A stretch of DNA of 64,000 nt from Chryseobacterium antibioticum. Its GTDB lineage: Bacteria; Bacteroidota; Bacteroidia; Flavobacteriales; Weeksellaceae. Below the pieces are notes generated by a model, which did no database searches, had not been told where the DNA came from, and saw only the letters and a list, made by a program, of their open reading frames with translations. Location: NCBI RefSeq assembly GCF_012927325.1, contig NZ_JABBGI010000002.1, forward strand, positions 62,001-126,000. The letters are read 5' to 3'. Below are positions 7,147 to 15,530 of this stretch, piece by piece. The stretch's first letter is position 1. Each line of letters starts with the position of its first letter. The position numbers and the translations under genes were made by a program.

Positions 7147-10100
7147 CTGGAATTTCTGCCTAGGTAGTCCAATCTCATGCGCCTGCGGATAAGGTTTTCT
7201 TGAGGTCATGCTCACATCTTCTTTGATCTGCCGGTGAATATCATACTGTTTATCTTTGTCGTAAGCATATCTTGGATCAGGAATCATGGGCATTTTGGCC
7301 ATTTTGTGAATGGTGACGGTCGGAAAATGATAATCCACTTCCACAGTTCCCAGCAGCAGATAACATCCCCCGCCCTGAAACGGATATTCACTCAGGCTGT
7401 CCGGAAAATGGGCGCTATCAAAATAATCTCCGTTCACATCGATCCAGGTACCGAAATACATGGTTCCTTTTTTGGTCGGAACATGCTTTCTGGAGATCAG
7501 ATAGGCCATCATTTTCACCTGCTTCTTATGATGGATGACCAGATCTTTTACAAATACTGATCCCCTGTATGAAGTCTTTAGCAGGTCAAACGGACTACAG
7601 GAAACGGGAAACCCGATGATCTCAATTTCATCAAAAGCATCTTCAAAATCTTCCCGCTTCAGTTGTGGGAGTTTGTATTCCTGGACAGGTTCCTCAATCA
7701 GCAGCAGGCCTCTGTTTTCAGTTTTAAAATTGATCAGCAGCAGTCTGGCTTCTACCAAAAGTTCGTTCTTCGGTTGACCTGTAAAACGGAATGCTCCGAT
7801 AAAAATAAGGGTCTGCATCGTTTCAATGCCAACAGGAATACGGCGGATAAAGTCTTCCAGTGATTGGTAATCTCCGTTTCTATCCCGCTCTTCAGCAATT
7901 CCATGCGCTAATCTGTTTTCAAGTCCCTGCAGAAGCATGAATCCGAGATAAATATCTTTTCCTCTCAATACCGTCTGGTATCCACTGGTATTCACACAGG
8001 GAGTCTGAACACATGCTCCGGACATTCTGGCCTCATGAATATAAACCTCCGTTCTGTAAAATCCTCCCTGATTATTAATAACAGAAACCATGAATTCCAG
8101 CGGATAATACACCTTCAGATAAAGACTCTGATAGCTTTCTACCGCATACGAAGCTGAATGTGCCTTACAGAAAGAATAGCCCGCAAATGATTCAATCTGC
8201 CGGTAGGCTTCAGCAGCCAGCAACTCGGAATGTCCCTTGCCTTTACAGGATGCAAAGAAATTCGCCTTTACCTCCTGAAGCTTTTCAATCGAACGGCCTT
8301 TTCCACTCATGGCTCTGCGCAGAATATCTCCGTCCGCTAAGGATAATCCTCCAAAATACTGGGCAATTTTAATCACATCTTCCTGATACACCATAATGCC
8401 ATAGGTTTCTTTCAAATGCTCTTCAAACACCGAATGAAAATATTCAAATTGATCGGGGTGATTATGCCGGAAAATATATTCACGCATCATACCGCTCTGC
8501 GCCACTCCGGGTCTGATGATGGATGAAGCGGCTACCAACGTTCTGTAATCTCCGCATTTTAATCTTCTTAAAAGTCCGCGCATCGCAGGAGATTCTATAT
8601 AAAAGCATCCGATGGTTTTCCCTTGAGCCAGATGTTCATTGGCAACCGCTTCATTTTTAGAAATGCTTGTATCCCGGATATCCATGGTAATGCCTCTGGT
8701 TTCTTTGATTAATTTCACAGTATCATTGATCGTTCCTAAACCTCTCTGTGAAAGAATATCGAATTTTTCCAATCCTATATCTTCTGCGGTGTACATATCA
8801 AACTGAACAATAGGAAATCCTTTTGGTGGCATTTCCAGTGCGGTAAAGTTTGTGATGGGTTCTTCAGAGATCAGGATCCCACAGGCATGCATGCTTCTTT
8901 GGTTGGGAAATTTTTCCAGCAGCTTGCCGTATTTGTATACCATGTCTACTACTGGATTTCGGTCATAGGTTTCTTCAGATTTAGTGGCCAGGTTATCAAG
9001 TTCTTCTTTGGGCAATCCAAAAGCTTTTCCCACTTCCCGGAATATCGATCTGTACTTGAATTCTACATTGGTTCCGCAGAAAGCCACATGCTCTTTTCCG
9101 TACCGATCAAAAATATACTGTAACATGGTGTCCCTCTCCTGCCAGCTCCAGTCGATATCAAAATCGGGTGGTGTTTTTCGGTTAAGATTCAAAAAGCGTT
9201 CAAAATAAAGATCCAGTTCCAGGGGGCAGATATCGGTAATACCCAAACAGTAACTGACTATTGAATTAGCCCCGCTCCCACGTCCTACATGCATAAACCC
9301 CATCCTGTTGCTGTAACGGATGATGTCCCAAGTGATAAGAAAGTAAGAGCAGAATTTAAGCTCATGGATTACTTTGAGTTCTTTTTCTACCCTTTTCCTG
9401 GCCTCTTCATGATCTAAACCATAGCGTTTTTCCAAGCCTAAATAAGCAAGTCTGGTCAAAAATTTCAGATCATTTTCTCTTGATTTTGTAAAATTTAGTT
9501 TATTTCTGACCTTTTTAAAATCAAATTCAAAACTGCAGCAGCTAAAAATGTTTTTTGTATTCTCAATGATTTCAGGATATCTCTGAAATGCTTCCAGAAT
9601 GCTTTTCTCAGCCCTTACATATTCAGATTTCCGGCATATATCAGTTTCGTCAAGTTTGCTAAGCAGTGTATTATGATCAATAGCTCTGAGGATTCGGTGA
9701 AGATGATATTCTTCTTTGGTACTGAAGGTAATCGGTTGAAGGACCACCATTCTGGAAATCATTTTCTGAAGTTCGGGGCGGACAAGAAGCGTCAGTTCTT
9801 CTTCCCGGATTCCAATGAATTCATTGTTTTTCAGAACTTCAGGGATATTTCCAATCGGATAAATGACCAGTACATTATCGAATTCAGGGGCCGTTTCACA
9901 CAAGTCTTTGCCATCGCAATTATAGTCTGTGATCATCCTGTTCACCTCTCCTATACCACTGAATTCTTTAGCAACTGTAATATAAAGAAGTCTGCTGTCT
10001 TTCCTGATTTCCACCCCGGCAATGGGTTTGATTCCCTTGTCTCCACATTCTTTTTTAAATTCATAAATACCGGTAACCGTATTGATATCTGTGAGCACCA

Positions 10101-10197
10101 GCTCTTTAATGCCAAGCGTTTTTGCCTGGGCAACCAATTCTTTCACCGATAAGGTTCCGTAACGGAGGCTGTGATAGGAATGACAGTTGAGAAACAT
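7144..10197 (-). CDS. dnaE2: DNA polymerase III alpha subunit, DnaE2/ImuC-like
   Basis: This 1017-residue C-family polymerase has an N-terminal PHP domain (from MFLNCHSYHSLRYGTLS). The palm carries the catalytic PDFDIDW motif (D345, D347, D349) and the distal acidic QFDMYTAEDIGLEKFD. The finger signature is YGIMVYQEDVIKIAQ, followed by helix-hairpin-helix and OB-like C-terminal regions. It is shorter than the replicative DnaE (about 1160). It is paired with a Y-family polymerase 21 bp upstream, the arrangement of DnaE2/ImuC mutagenesis cassettes, so translesion or error-prone synthesis is its likely role rather than chromosome replication. I see no convincing beta-clamp motif in it; the partner DinB has one. 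Confidence 0.85.
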   Translation of the reverse strand: MFLNCHSYHSLRYGTLSVKELVAQAKTLGIKELVLTDINTVTGIYEFKKECGDKGIKPIAGVEIRKDSRLLYITVAKEFSGIGEVNRMITDYNCDGKDLCETAPEFDNVLVIYPIGNIPEVLKNNEFIGIREEELTLLVRPELQKMISRMVVLQPITFSTKEEYHLHRILRAIDHNTLLSKLDETDICRKSEYVRAEKSILEAFQRYPEIIENTKNIFSCCSFEFDFKKVRNKLNFTKSRENDLKFLTRLAYLGLEKRYGLDHEEARKRVEKELKVIHELKFCSYFLITWDIIRYSNRMGFMHVGRGSGANSIVSYCLGITDICPLELDLYFERFLNLNRKTPPDFDIDWSWQERDTMLQYIFDRYGKEHVAFCGTNVEFKYRSIFREVGKAFGLPKEELDNLATKSEETYDRNPVVDMVYKYGKLLEKFPNQRSMHACGILISEEPITNFTALEMPPKGFPIVQFDMYTAEDIGLEKFDILSQRGLGTINDTVKLIKETRGITMDIRDTSISKNEAVANEHLAQGKTIGCFYIESPAMRGLLRRLKCGDYRTLVAASSIIRPGVAQSGMMREYIFRHNHPDQFEYFHSVFEEHLKETYGIMVYQEDVIKIAQYFGGLSLADGDILRRAMSGKGRSIEKLQEVKANFFASCKGKGHSELLAAEAYRQIESFAGYSFCKAHSASYAVESYQSLYLKVYYPLEFMVSVINNQGGFYRTEVYIHEARMSGACVQTPCVNTSGYQTVLRGKDIYLGFMLLQGLENRLAHGIAEERDRNGDYQSLEDFIRRIPVGIETMQTLIFIGAFRFTGQPKNELLVEARLLLINFKTENRGLLLIEEPVQEYKLPQLKREDFEDAFDEIEIIGFPVSCSPFDLLKTSYRGSVFVKDLVIHHKKQVKMMAYLISRKHVPTKKGTMYFGTWIDVNGDYFDSAHFPDSLSEYPFQGGGCYLLLGTVEVDYHFPTVTIHKMAKMPMIPDPRYAYDKDKQYDIHRQIKEDVSMTSRKPYPQAHEIGLPRQKFQ

Positions 10198-10218
10198 AAT
10201 CTGCAGATTTTTTGATGG

Positions 10219-11364
10219 TTATTTTCCGAAATCAAACCCGGAAGCCCGGCCTACCGCATCGGAGCCAAAACGGTTTTTGAGATCATCCATGGCCTGATAA
10301 AGACTCATCTGTTCTTCCGTATCTTCAAAGAGATTCATCTGATGGCTGCCATGAACCAACCCTGTAAAACGTAATCCAACTAGGCGGAGTCTCATTCTTC
10401 GGGTATATGCTTTATTAAACAGGTCCAAAGCAACCCTGGACAAAGTGTGATCTGCAGATGTATAGGCAACTCTGGACTGTTTGGTTTCGGTATCAAAATT
10501 AGCGTAGCGGATCTTCACGGCCACGGTGGAAGTCAGCCACTTTTCTTTTCTAAGCTGATACGCCAGTTGTTCAGCCATTCCGGATATTAACCTTTTTAGT
10601 TCCGGGATATCCATAGTATCTGAAGTAAAAGTTCGTTCTGTGGATATTGATTTTCTTTCAGAATAAGGGATTACAGGATTTTCATCAATTCCATTGGCTT
10701 TTTTCCACAGTTCACTGCCGTTCTGCCCGATCATTTGCTGAAGAGCCAGTACCGGCATTTCAGATAAGGTTTGAATGGTACGGATTCCTACCCGGGATAG
10801 TAACTGGAAGGTTTTATCTCCTACCATCGGAATTTTTTTAATGGATAAAGGATTAAGGAAAGGTTGGACTTCCTGTAGTTTAATTTCCATTTTTCCGGGT
10901 TTGGCTTCTCCGGTTCCTATTTTGGAAACGGTTTTATTGGAGGATAATGCAAAACTTATCGGAAGTCCGGTTTCTCTGGTGACGGCAGAAGCAATTTCAT
11001 CGGTCCATTTGTAGCATCCGAAAAATTTATCCATTCCGGAGAGATCCAGGTAGAATTCGTCAATGCTTGCTTTCTCCATCAACGGTACCTTCTCCTGGAT
11101 AATATCGGTTACAGTATGCGAAAGTCTGGAATATAGTTCATGATCTCCGCGGACCACTTTAGCATCCGGACAGAGTCTGAGTGCCATTCTGATCGGCATG
11201 GCAGAGCGTACCCCGAAATGACGTGCTTCATAGGAACATGAGGCCACAACGCCTCTGTCTCCACCTCCGATGATCAGGGGGATTCCTTTAAATTTAGAAT
11301 TGACAAGACGCTCACAGGATACAAAAAATGTATCCAGGTCCATATGTACAATCGCACGTTCCAT
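10219..11364 (-). CDS. dinB: Y-family DNA polymerase (DinB/Pol IV type)
   Basis: A 381-residue translesion polymerase. The palm motifs are clear: HMDLDTFFVSCE near the N-terminus, GVVASCSYEARHFGVRSAMP, and ASIDEFYLDLSG with the catalytic acidic pair. Helix-hairpin-helix (IKKIPMVGDKTFQLLSRVGI) and little-finger regions follow. Near the C-terminus QMNLFED fits the beta-clamp-binding consensus QxxLF. It is the first gene of a dinB-dnaE2 operon. A TAATTTTG -7 box ends four bases before the ATG, implying a very short leader, and a palindrome shared with the divergent S24 repressor lies farther upstream. It is therefore probably induced by DNA damage. Confidence 0.92.
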   Translation of the reverse strand: MERAIVHMDLDTFFVSCERLVNSKFKGIPLIIGGGDRGVVASCSYEARHFGVRSAMPIRMALRLCPDAKVVRGDHELYSRLSHTVTDIIQEKVPLMEKASIDEFYLDLSGMDKFFGCYKWTDEIASAVTRETGLPISFALSSNKTVSKIGTGEAKPGKMEIKLQEVQPFLNPLSIKKIPMVGDKTFQLLSRVGIRTIQTLSEMPVLALQQMIGQNGSELWKKANGIDENPVIPYSERKSISTERTFTSDTMDIPELKRLISGMAEQLAYQLRKEKWLTSTVAVKIRYANFDTETKQSRVAYTSADHTLSRVALDLFNKAYTRRMRLRLVGLRFTGLVHGSHQMNLFEDTEEQMSLYQAMDDLKNRFGSDAVGRASGFDFGK

Positions 11365-11368
11365 GATA

Positions 11369-11376
11369 CAAAATTA
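11369..11376 (-). promoter_or_regulatory. -7 promoter box of dinB
   Basis: Read on the minus strand, TAATTTTG matches TAnnTTTG and stands four bases from the dinB ATG, so the transcript would be nearly leaderless. The overlapping GATACAAAAT repeats one arm of the operator at 11408-11426, so a half-site may cover this promoter. Confidence 0.5.
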
Positions 11377-11407
11377 GATATGTTTTGAATCAAACTTTGT
11401 ATTTTAT

Positions 11408-11426
11408 TTGATATATTTTGTATCAA
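11408..11426. promoter_or_regulatory. Putative repressor operator upstream of dinB
   Basis: TTGATATATTTTGTATCAA is a palindrome with arms TTGATA/TATCAA spaced by seven bases. The same arms and spacing recur at 11787-11805 at the start of the S24-type repressor gene, with 18 of 19 bases identical. Confidence 0.7.
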
Positions 11427-11778
11427 TATTTATTTTATGAGAGATGATAAGGGTTTCCTTCCTATGAACACAGGATCAGGTAAAGTGTTTTAATAAACGG
11501 CTAAAATGATTTCTCCCAAATTATTCTGATCACACAGATTCTTATTTTAATTCTTATCAAGTTCATTAGTAATTTAAGTGCAAGCATCTGCTCAATTTGT
11601 GAAATCTGCGGGAAATAAAATCATGACTCTCGCAGATTGGGCAGATTCTATTTTAATACCATTAAGTTCAATGAAACTTTTTTAAGATAAAATGCTTAAA
11701 ACGAGTAATTTTCAGAATTAATCGGGGATAACAAGGCTTATTTGCTTACAATGACCCGGAATTTTGAATCATAATTTG
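11427..11778. other. Divergent intergenic region between dinB and the repressor gene
   Basis: There is no recognisable open frame in these 352 bases. At 11596-11615 it holds a stretch (TTTGTGAAATCTGCGGGAAA) that recurs in inverse orientation, slightly diverged, at 51012-51031. This suggests a dispersed intergenic repeat. Confidence 0.5.
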
Positions 11779-11805
11779 TATTTTTGTTGATATATTTCGT
11801 ATCAA
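11779..11805 (+). promoter_or_regulatory. Promoter and overlapping operator of the S24 repressor gene
   Basis: TATTTTTG (11779-11786) matches TAnnTTTG. It is followed immediately by the palindrome TTGATATATTTCGTATCAA (11787-11805), whose last base is the A of the ATG. The operator would cover the transcription start, as expected for autorepression. Confidence 0.65.
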
Positions 11806-12587
11806 TGTCAATTTTTTCAAATAATATTCGTTTTTTGAGAGGAAAGAGAAACCTCTCCCAGCAATCTGTAGCCACTGAACTGGTGATTTCCCGTGTGCGG
11901 TATTCCAAGTATGAAAACGGAGTATCCGAACCACCTATTGAACTGCTTGTAAAAATATCCAAATATTTTCACGTTAGTATTGATCTTCTGGTATCTGTAG
12001 ACATCCGCAAATACCCGATGGAAGAAATGCTGAAACTTCCGGACAACAGAATTGTTCTTCCTGTAGCGGTAGATCATCTTGGAAATGATACGATTGAGAT
12101 TATTCCACAAAAAGCATCCATGGGATATCTTGAAGGTTATAGTGATGTCGGTTATATCGAAAGCCTGCAGAGAATTGCCCTACCCTTCCTTACGAATGGC
12201 AAATACAGGGCTTTTCCCGCAGATGGAGACTCTATGCCGCCATTCAGAAACGGTTCGTATATTGTAGGAAAATATGTAGAAGGAATCAGTGAACTGAAAC
12301 CGGGAAAAACCTATGTTTTCATCACCTTAAATGATGGGATTACCTACAAACGTTTTAAGGAAATAAAAGGAAATACAGTTTGCGTAAGTGCTGATAATTC
12401 TTTCTATGAGCCTTATGATATTCCGTTTAACGAGATTGTAGAGATCTGGCAGTACGCTTCGGGAATTTTTCCGGAAGATTTTGAGCCGGGTGATTATGAA
12501 AGCTATAATTTTAAAGAAATGTTCCGGGAGCTGAAACAAGACATCAAAGATCTGGACCGAAAAGTTTCAGGGCGCCGGAAATCTTAA
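11805..12587 (+). CDS. XRE-HTH/S24-peptidase repressor, LexA-like
   Basis: This 260-residue protein has an N-terminal Cro/CI-type HTH (about residues 6-62: NNIRFLRGKRNLSQQSVATEL, ISRVRYSKYENGVSEPP) and a C-terminal S24 LexA/UmuD-type domain. The catalytic dyad is visible as Ser143 in ADGDSMPPF and Lys182 in GITYKRFK. I see no obvious Ala-Gly cleavage bond between the domains, so self-cleavage is not certain. The start is the ATG at 11805, at the end of the palindromic operator, rather than an upstream TTG. It is divergent from dinB-dnaE2 and followed 22 bp later by alkB. I infer that it is the local SOS-type regulator of the cassette; a phage repressor is less likely because no phage genes are nearby. 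Confidence 0.85.
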   Translation: MSIFSNNIRFLRGKRNLSQQSVATELVISRVRYSKYENGVSEPPIELLVKISKYFHVSIDLLVSVDIRKYPMEEMLKLPDNRIVLPVAVDHLGNDTIEIIPQKASMGYLEGYSDVGYIESLQRIALPFLTNGKYRAFPADGDSMPPFRNGSYIVGKYVEGISELKPGKTYVFITLNDGITYKRFKEIKGNTVCVSADNSFYEPYDIPFNEIVEIWQYASGIFPEDFEPGDYESYNFKEMFRELKQDIKDLDRKVSGRRKS

Positions 12588-12609
12588 TCATTCTAAAGTA
12601 TAATAGGCA

Positions 12610-13221
12610 ATGGACCAGCTAAGTTTATTTGATTCAGAAGAATTCTTCAGGTTTCCAAAAGAACTGCTGGAATATACTGAACATTTTCTGCCGGAACATG
12701 AAGCTTCTCAACTCGAGGAACTTCTGATTCGTGTAGCTCCCTGGAAGCAGAGAACCCAGAAAATGTATGATAAAATGGTTTTAACCCCGCGGCTTACAGC
12801 CTGGTATGGAGATGAAAGCAGAACCTACAAACTGGGTGGAAATGATTTTAATGTCAATCCTTAGCTGCCCGAATTATTAACTTTAAAAGAGCGGATAGAA
12901 AAATCATCCGGATACCGGTTTAATTCTGTACTGCTGAATTTATACCGAGACGGCAATGACTCTGTGGCATGGCATCGGGACAAAGAAAGCGAATTGGGGA
13001 ATCGTCCTGTCATAGCTTCTGTAAGCCTTGGACAGGTTAGGAATTTTGATTTTCGGAAAGTAGATGACCACCGTAGCAAGTACAGTTTATCGCTTCAACA
13101 TGGGTCGCTGCTGATCATGAAGAGTGATTTGCAGTTGAATTGGGAACACCGCATTGCCAAGTCTGTAAAAATGATGAAACCACGGATTAATCTTACGTTC
13201 CGGTTGGTTAAAGAAGTATAG
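12610..13221 (+). pseudogene. alkB: AlkB-type DNA dealkylase interrupted by an in-frame amber codon
   Basis: The reading frame encodes a Fe(II)/2-oxoglutarate dioxygenase of about 203 codons, the normal AlkB length, that removes alkyl groups from DNA bases. The HxD iron motif (WHRD, H122 and D124), the distal histidine (H180 in WEHRIAKS) and the 2-oxoglutarate arginine region (RINLTFR) all lie after codon 85, which is TAG (12862-12864). Both sides are in the same frame and both are AlkB-like, so a single base change (TGG to TAG would give NPW) explains the lesion. The N-terminus MDQLSLFD contains QLSLF, a textbook beta-clamp-binding pentapeptide. It is probably co-transcribed with the S24 repressor. 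As read, only a non-functional 84-residue product would be made. Confidence 0.85.
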
Positions 13222-13231
13222 GGATGGATAT

Positions 13232-14006
13232 TTATTTCTCCAATTGAATCCAGACAGGGGCATGATCACTGCTTTTCGTCCAGCCACGGACATGGCTGTC
13301 GACACCCCCCCCGACTGTAGGCTTGAATGCAGATAAGGGCTTAACAGAATGTGGTCCAGTCTGATGCCTGCATTACGATCATATGCTTTGTAAAGGTAAT
13401 CCCAGAAGGTATAAACCGTTTCATTAGGATAGAGTTTGCGTATAGAATCAAGCCAGCCTTTATTCAATAATTCTCTATACGCTTTTCTGACTTCTGTTCT
13501 GTATAATGCATCATTTTCCCAACGCTCGGGTTTGTAAACATCCACAGGTTCCGGAATAATATTGAAATCACCAATGATTATGGCGGGAAGGTCCATTTTG
13601 ATCAGTTGGTTCGTTCGCTTTTTTAGACGTTTGATCCAGTCTAATTTATAGTCAAATTTGGGTCCCGGATAAGGATTTCCGTTGGGCAGATACAGGCAGC
13701 ATATCACCATTTGATCAATGATAGCTTCAATATAACGGCTCTGAAGATCTTCTGCATCTCCGGGTAAAGCATTCTGAACTTCTGTGATCTCGAGATCTTT
13801 TGCAAGTATAGCTACCCCATTCCAGCTTTTCTGTCCTTTCCATATGGCCTGACATCCTGCTGTATTGATTTCTTTTACAGGAAACCGTTCCTGCGGAGCT
13901 TTTAATTCCTGAAGACAGACAATTCCGGCTGAGCTTCTTTCAGCCACTGTAATAATACGGGCAAACGGCCGTTGATTCCGTTCACATTATAGGTTGCTAT
14001 TTTCAT
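13232..14006 (-). pseudogene. xth: Exonuclease III (xth) with two frameshifts
   Basis: Three frames together spell an exonuclease III/AP endonuclease of about 258 residues. Frame one starts at the ATG at 14006 with MKIATYNVNGINGRLPVLLQWL. Near 13922-13926 one base is missing and the next frame gives IVCLQELKAPQERFP, then DLPAIIIGDFNIIPEP and RLDHILLSPYL. At a run of eight G (minus strand; 13315-13322) the frame is lost again and the third frame gives GVDSHVRGWTKSSDHAPVWIQLEK to a TAA at 13232-13234. Catalytic elements (NVNG, E of LQE, GDFN, SDHAP) are therefore split between frames. Nine or six G would restore the end. Either the gene is decayed, the tract is slippery, or the assembly has two one-base deletions. 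It is convergent with alkB. Confidence 0.85.
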
Positions 14007-14224
14007 ATTTAAAAGGCTGTATACGTATTTTTCACGGCAATAATTATTCCATCGTATTGAATATTACTTCATCAAACTCTACTGTACCTATCAGAGATAA
14101 TAAGTTCAATACTAACCTGCAGGATCTTTAATCTTGATTTTTTTAAACTTAACTCAGATTAAATAATAAGCCGGTTGATATTGGCATAATTTATTCATTA
14201 GATTAAAAAATAAAATCTTGTACC

Positions 14225-14452
14225 ATGTTAAATAAAAATTTCACAAAAGCAGAATTCGTATTGAATAATGAAAATCAGTATCAGCTGGAATATAGTATTG
14301 AAGAAATTGGTCAGGGATCCAATTTAACCATTGAAAGGAAAAAAGAAAATGGAGAGTTTGAAACCATTCAGGCTATTATTACCAGATTGAATGACCGTAT
14401 CTTTATAAAATGGAGCGAACCTTTTGATGGCAGATTGATTTTTGAAAACTAA
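14225..14452 (+). CDS. Small hypothetical protein
   Basis: A 75-residue, mostly polar and probably beta-rich protein (FVLNNENQYQLEYSIEEI, RLNDRIFIKWSEPFDGRLIFEN). I do not recognise a family. It has an ATG start and is followed 10 bp later by another small gene in the same direction, suggesting a two-gene transcript. The surrounding region (14007-14224) has no other gene. Confidence 0.55.
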   Translation: MLNKNFTKAEFVLNNENQYQLEYSIEEIGQGSNLTIERKKENGEFETIQAIITRLNDRIFIKWSEPFDGRLIFEN

Positions 14453-14462
14453 AAAATATCCT

Positions 14463-14702
14463 ATGAAATACAGTGAAGCCTTACAATACAAAAAAGAAGC
14501 TTTAGAAAAGGCGGATGAATCCGTACTGCAAAGTTACCATATCATCATAACGCCTTCTGATACCGGCGAAAGTGCAAAGTACATCGAAGAATTTTCGAAA
14601 AATCCTGAGGACTTTAACGATAACAGCTGCAAAAAATACGCCTCCAATGATGAGTATGAGATGGTAAGTTTCAGGAAAGAAACAGAAGAAGAAGGTGAAT
14701 AA
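14463..14702 (+). CDS. Small hypothetical protein
   Basis: A 79-residue charged protein starting at the ATG at 14463; the frame is also open upstream from a TTG at 14442 that would overlap the preceding gene. The content is helical and acidic (YSEALQYKKEALEKADESVLQSY, FRKETEEEGE) with no signal peptide. I do not recognise it. It probably shares a transcript with the gene just upstream. Confidence 0.5.
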   Translation: MKYSEALQYKKEALEKADESVLQSYHIIITPSDTGESAKYIEEFSKNPEDFNDNSCKKYASNDEYEMVSFRKETEEEGE

Positions 14703-14885
14703 TAGAATCAATACCTTCTTCCACGTCAGGTATTAATAAAACTAGGGTCTTACCTTTTTATTGCGACTAATCTGGTCCAAAATGATATTTAGAATATTCA
14801 TATCACCTACCACATCAGTACCCGAAACTGTAAGCTGGTCTTATAATTGCAGCTATTAAACATTAATCACTAAATTATAATTATT

Positions 14886-15452
14886 ATGGAAACAAAAAAA
14901 ACAGCAAAAAAGACTGTGTCGAAAACTGTGGCGAAAAAAGCGGGTAAAACTCCGGCTAAAAAAGATGCCGCCAAACAGCTGAAAGATTTGTTTGAAGATT
15001 CACTGAAAGACATTTACTGGGCAGAAAAAGCGCTTGTAAAGGCTCTTCCTAAAATGCACAAAAATGCGACGGATAAAAAACTGAAAGCAGCTATTGAAAA
15101 ACATTTTAACGAAACCAAGGTTCATGTAAAAAGACTGGAAGAATGTTTCGCTTCAATAGGGAAAAAAACTCAGGCTAAAAAATGTGATGCAATGCAGGGG
15201 TTACTGGATGAAGGAAAAAGCATTATGGAGGAAACTGAACCGGGAGCAGTAAGAGATGCAGGTATTGTTACCGCTTCTCAGAAAGTGGAACATTATGAAA
15301 TTGCCACTTACGGATCATTGGCTGCTTATGCTAAAGTTCTTAAAGAAAAAGACTGTCTTAATAACCTGTTGGCCACACTTTCCGAAGAGAAAAAATGTGA
15401 TGCATTGCTGACAAAAATAGCCGACACAGCTATTAACAGCAAAGCAAAATAG
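14886..15452 (+). CDS. YciF/DUF892 ferritin-like protein with histone-H1-like tail
   Basis: A 188-residue protein. Residues from about 30 on (AAKQLKDLFEDSLKDIYWAEKALVKALPKM, AAIEKHFNETKVHVKRLEECF, KVEHYEIATYGSLAAYAKVL) form the four-helix ferritin-like domain of YciE/YciF (DUF892), with carboxylate and histidine residues arranged as a possible di-metal site. The first ~28 residues are a Lys/Ala/Thr tail (KKTAKKTVSKTVAKKAGK) resembling eukaryotic H1 or bacterial H1-like DNA-binding tails. The family is stress-induced in characterised bacteria. The tail suggests DNA association, as in Dps, but this is inference. A good terminator follows. Confidence 0.85.
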   Translation: METKKTAKKTVSKTVAKKAGKTPAKKDAAKQLKDLFEDSLKDIYWAEKALVKALPKMHKNATDKKLKAAIEKHFNETKVHVKRLEECFASIGKKTQAKKCDAMQGLLDEGKSIMEETEPGAVRDAGIVTASQKVEHYEIATYGSLAAYAKVLKEKDCLNNLLATLSEEKKCDALLTKIADTAINSKAK

Positions 15453-15472
15453 CATTATCGATATATAAGTAC

Positions 15473-15502
15473 AAAAGAGATCTGGAAACGGGTCTCTTTT
15501 TT
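15473..15502 (+). terminator. Intrinsic terminator after the YciF-like gene
   Basis: AAAAGAGA (15473-15480) pairs with TCTCTTTT (15493-15500), ending in a T-run; the A-tract could also serve the opposite strand. Confidence 0.78.
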
Positions 15503-15530
15503 GATTGTATTAAAAACCAGTATTGTTTGA

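Noticed and set aside
9673..10152. 159-codon plus-strand frame inside dnaE2
   Set aside because: It is the antisense reading of the PHP-domain coding region, which has clear polymerase motifs.
11805..12587. Prophage repressor instead of a LexA-like regulator
   Set aside because: No integrase, structural or replication phage gene is nearby, and the operator links it to dinB.
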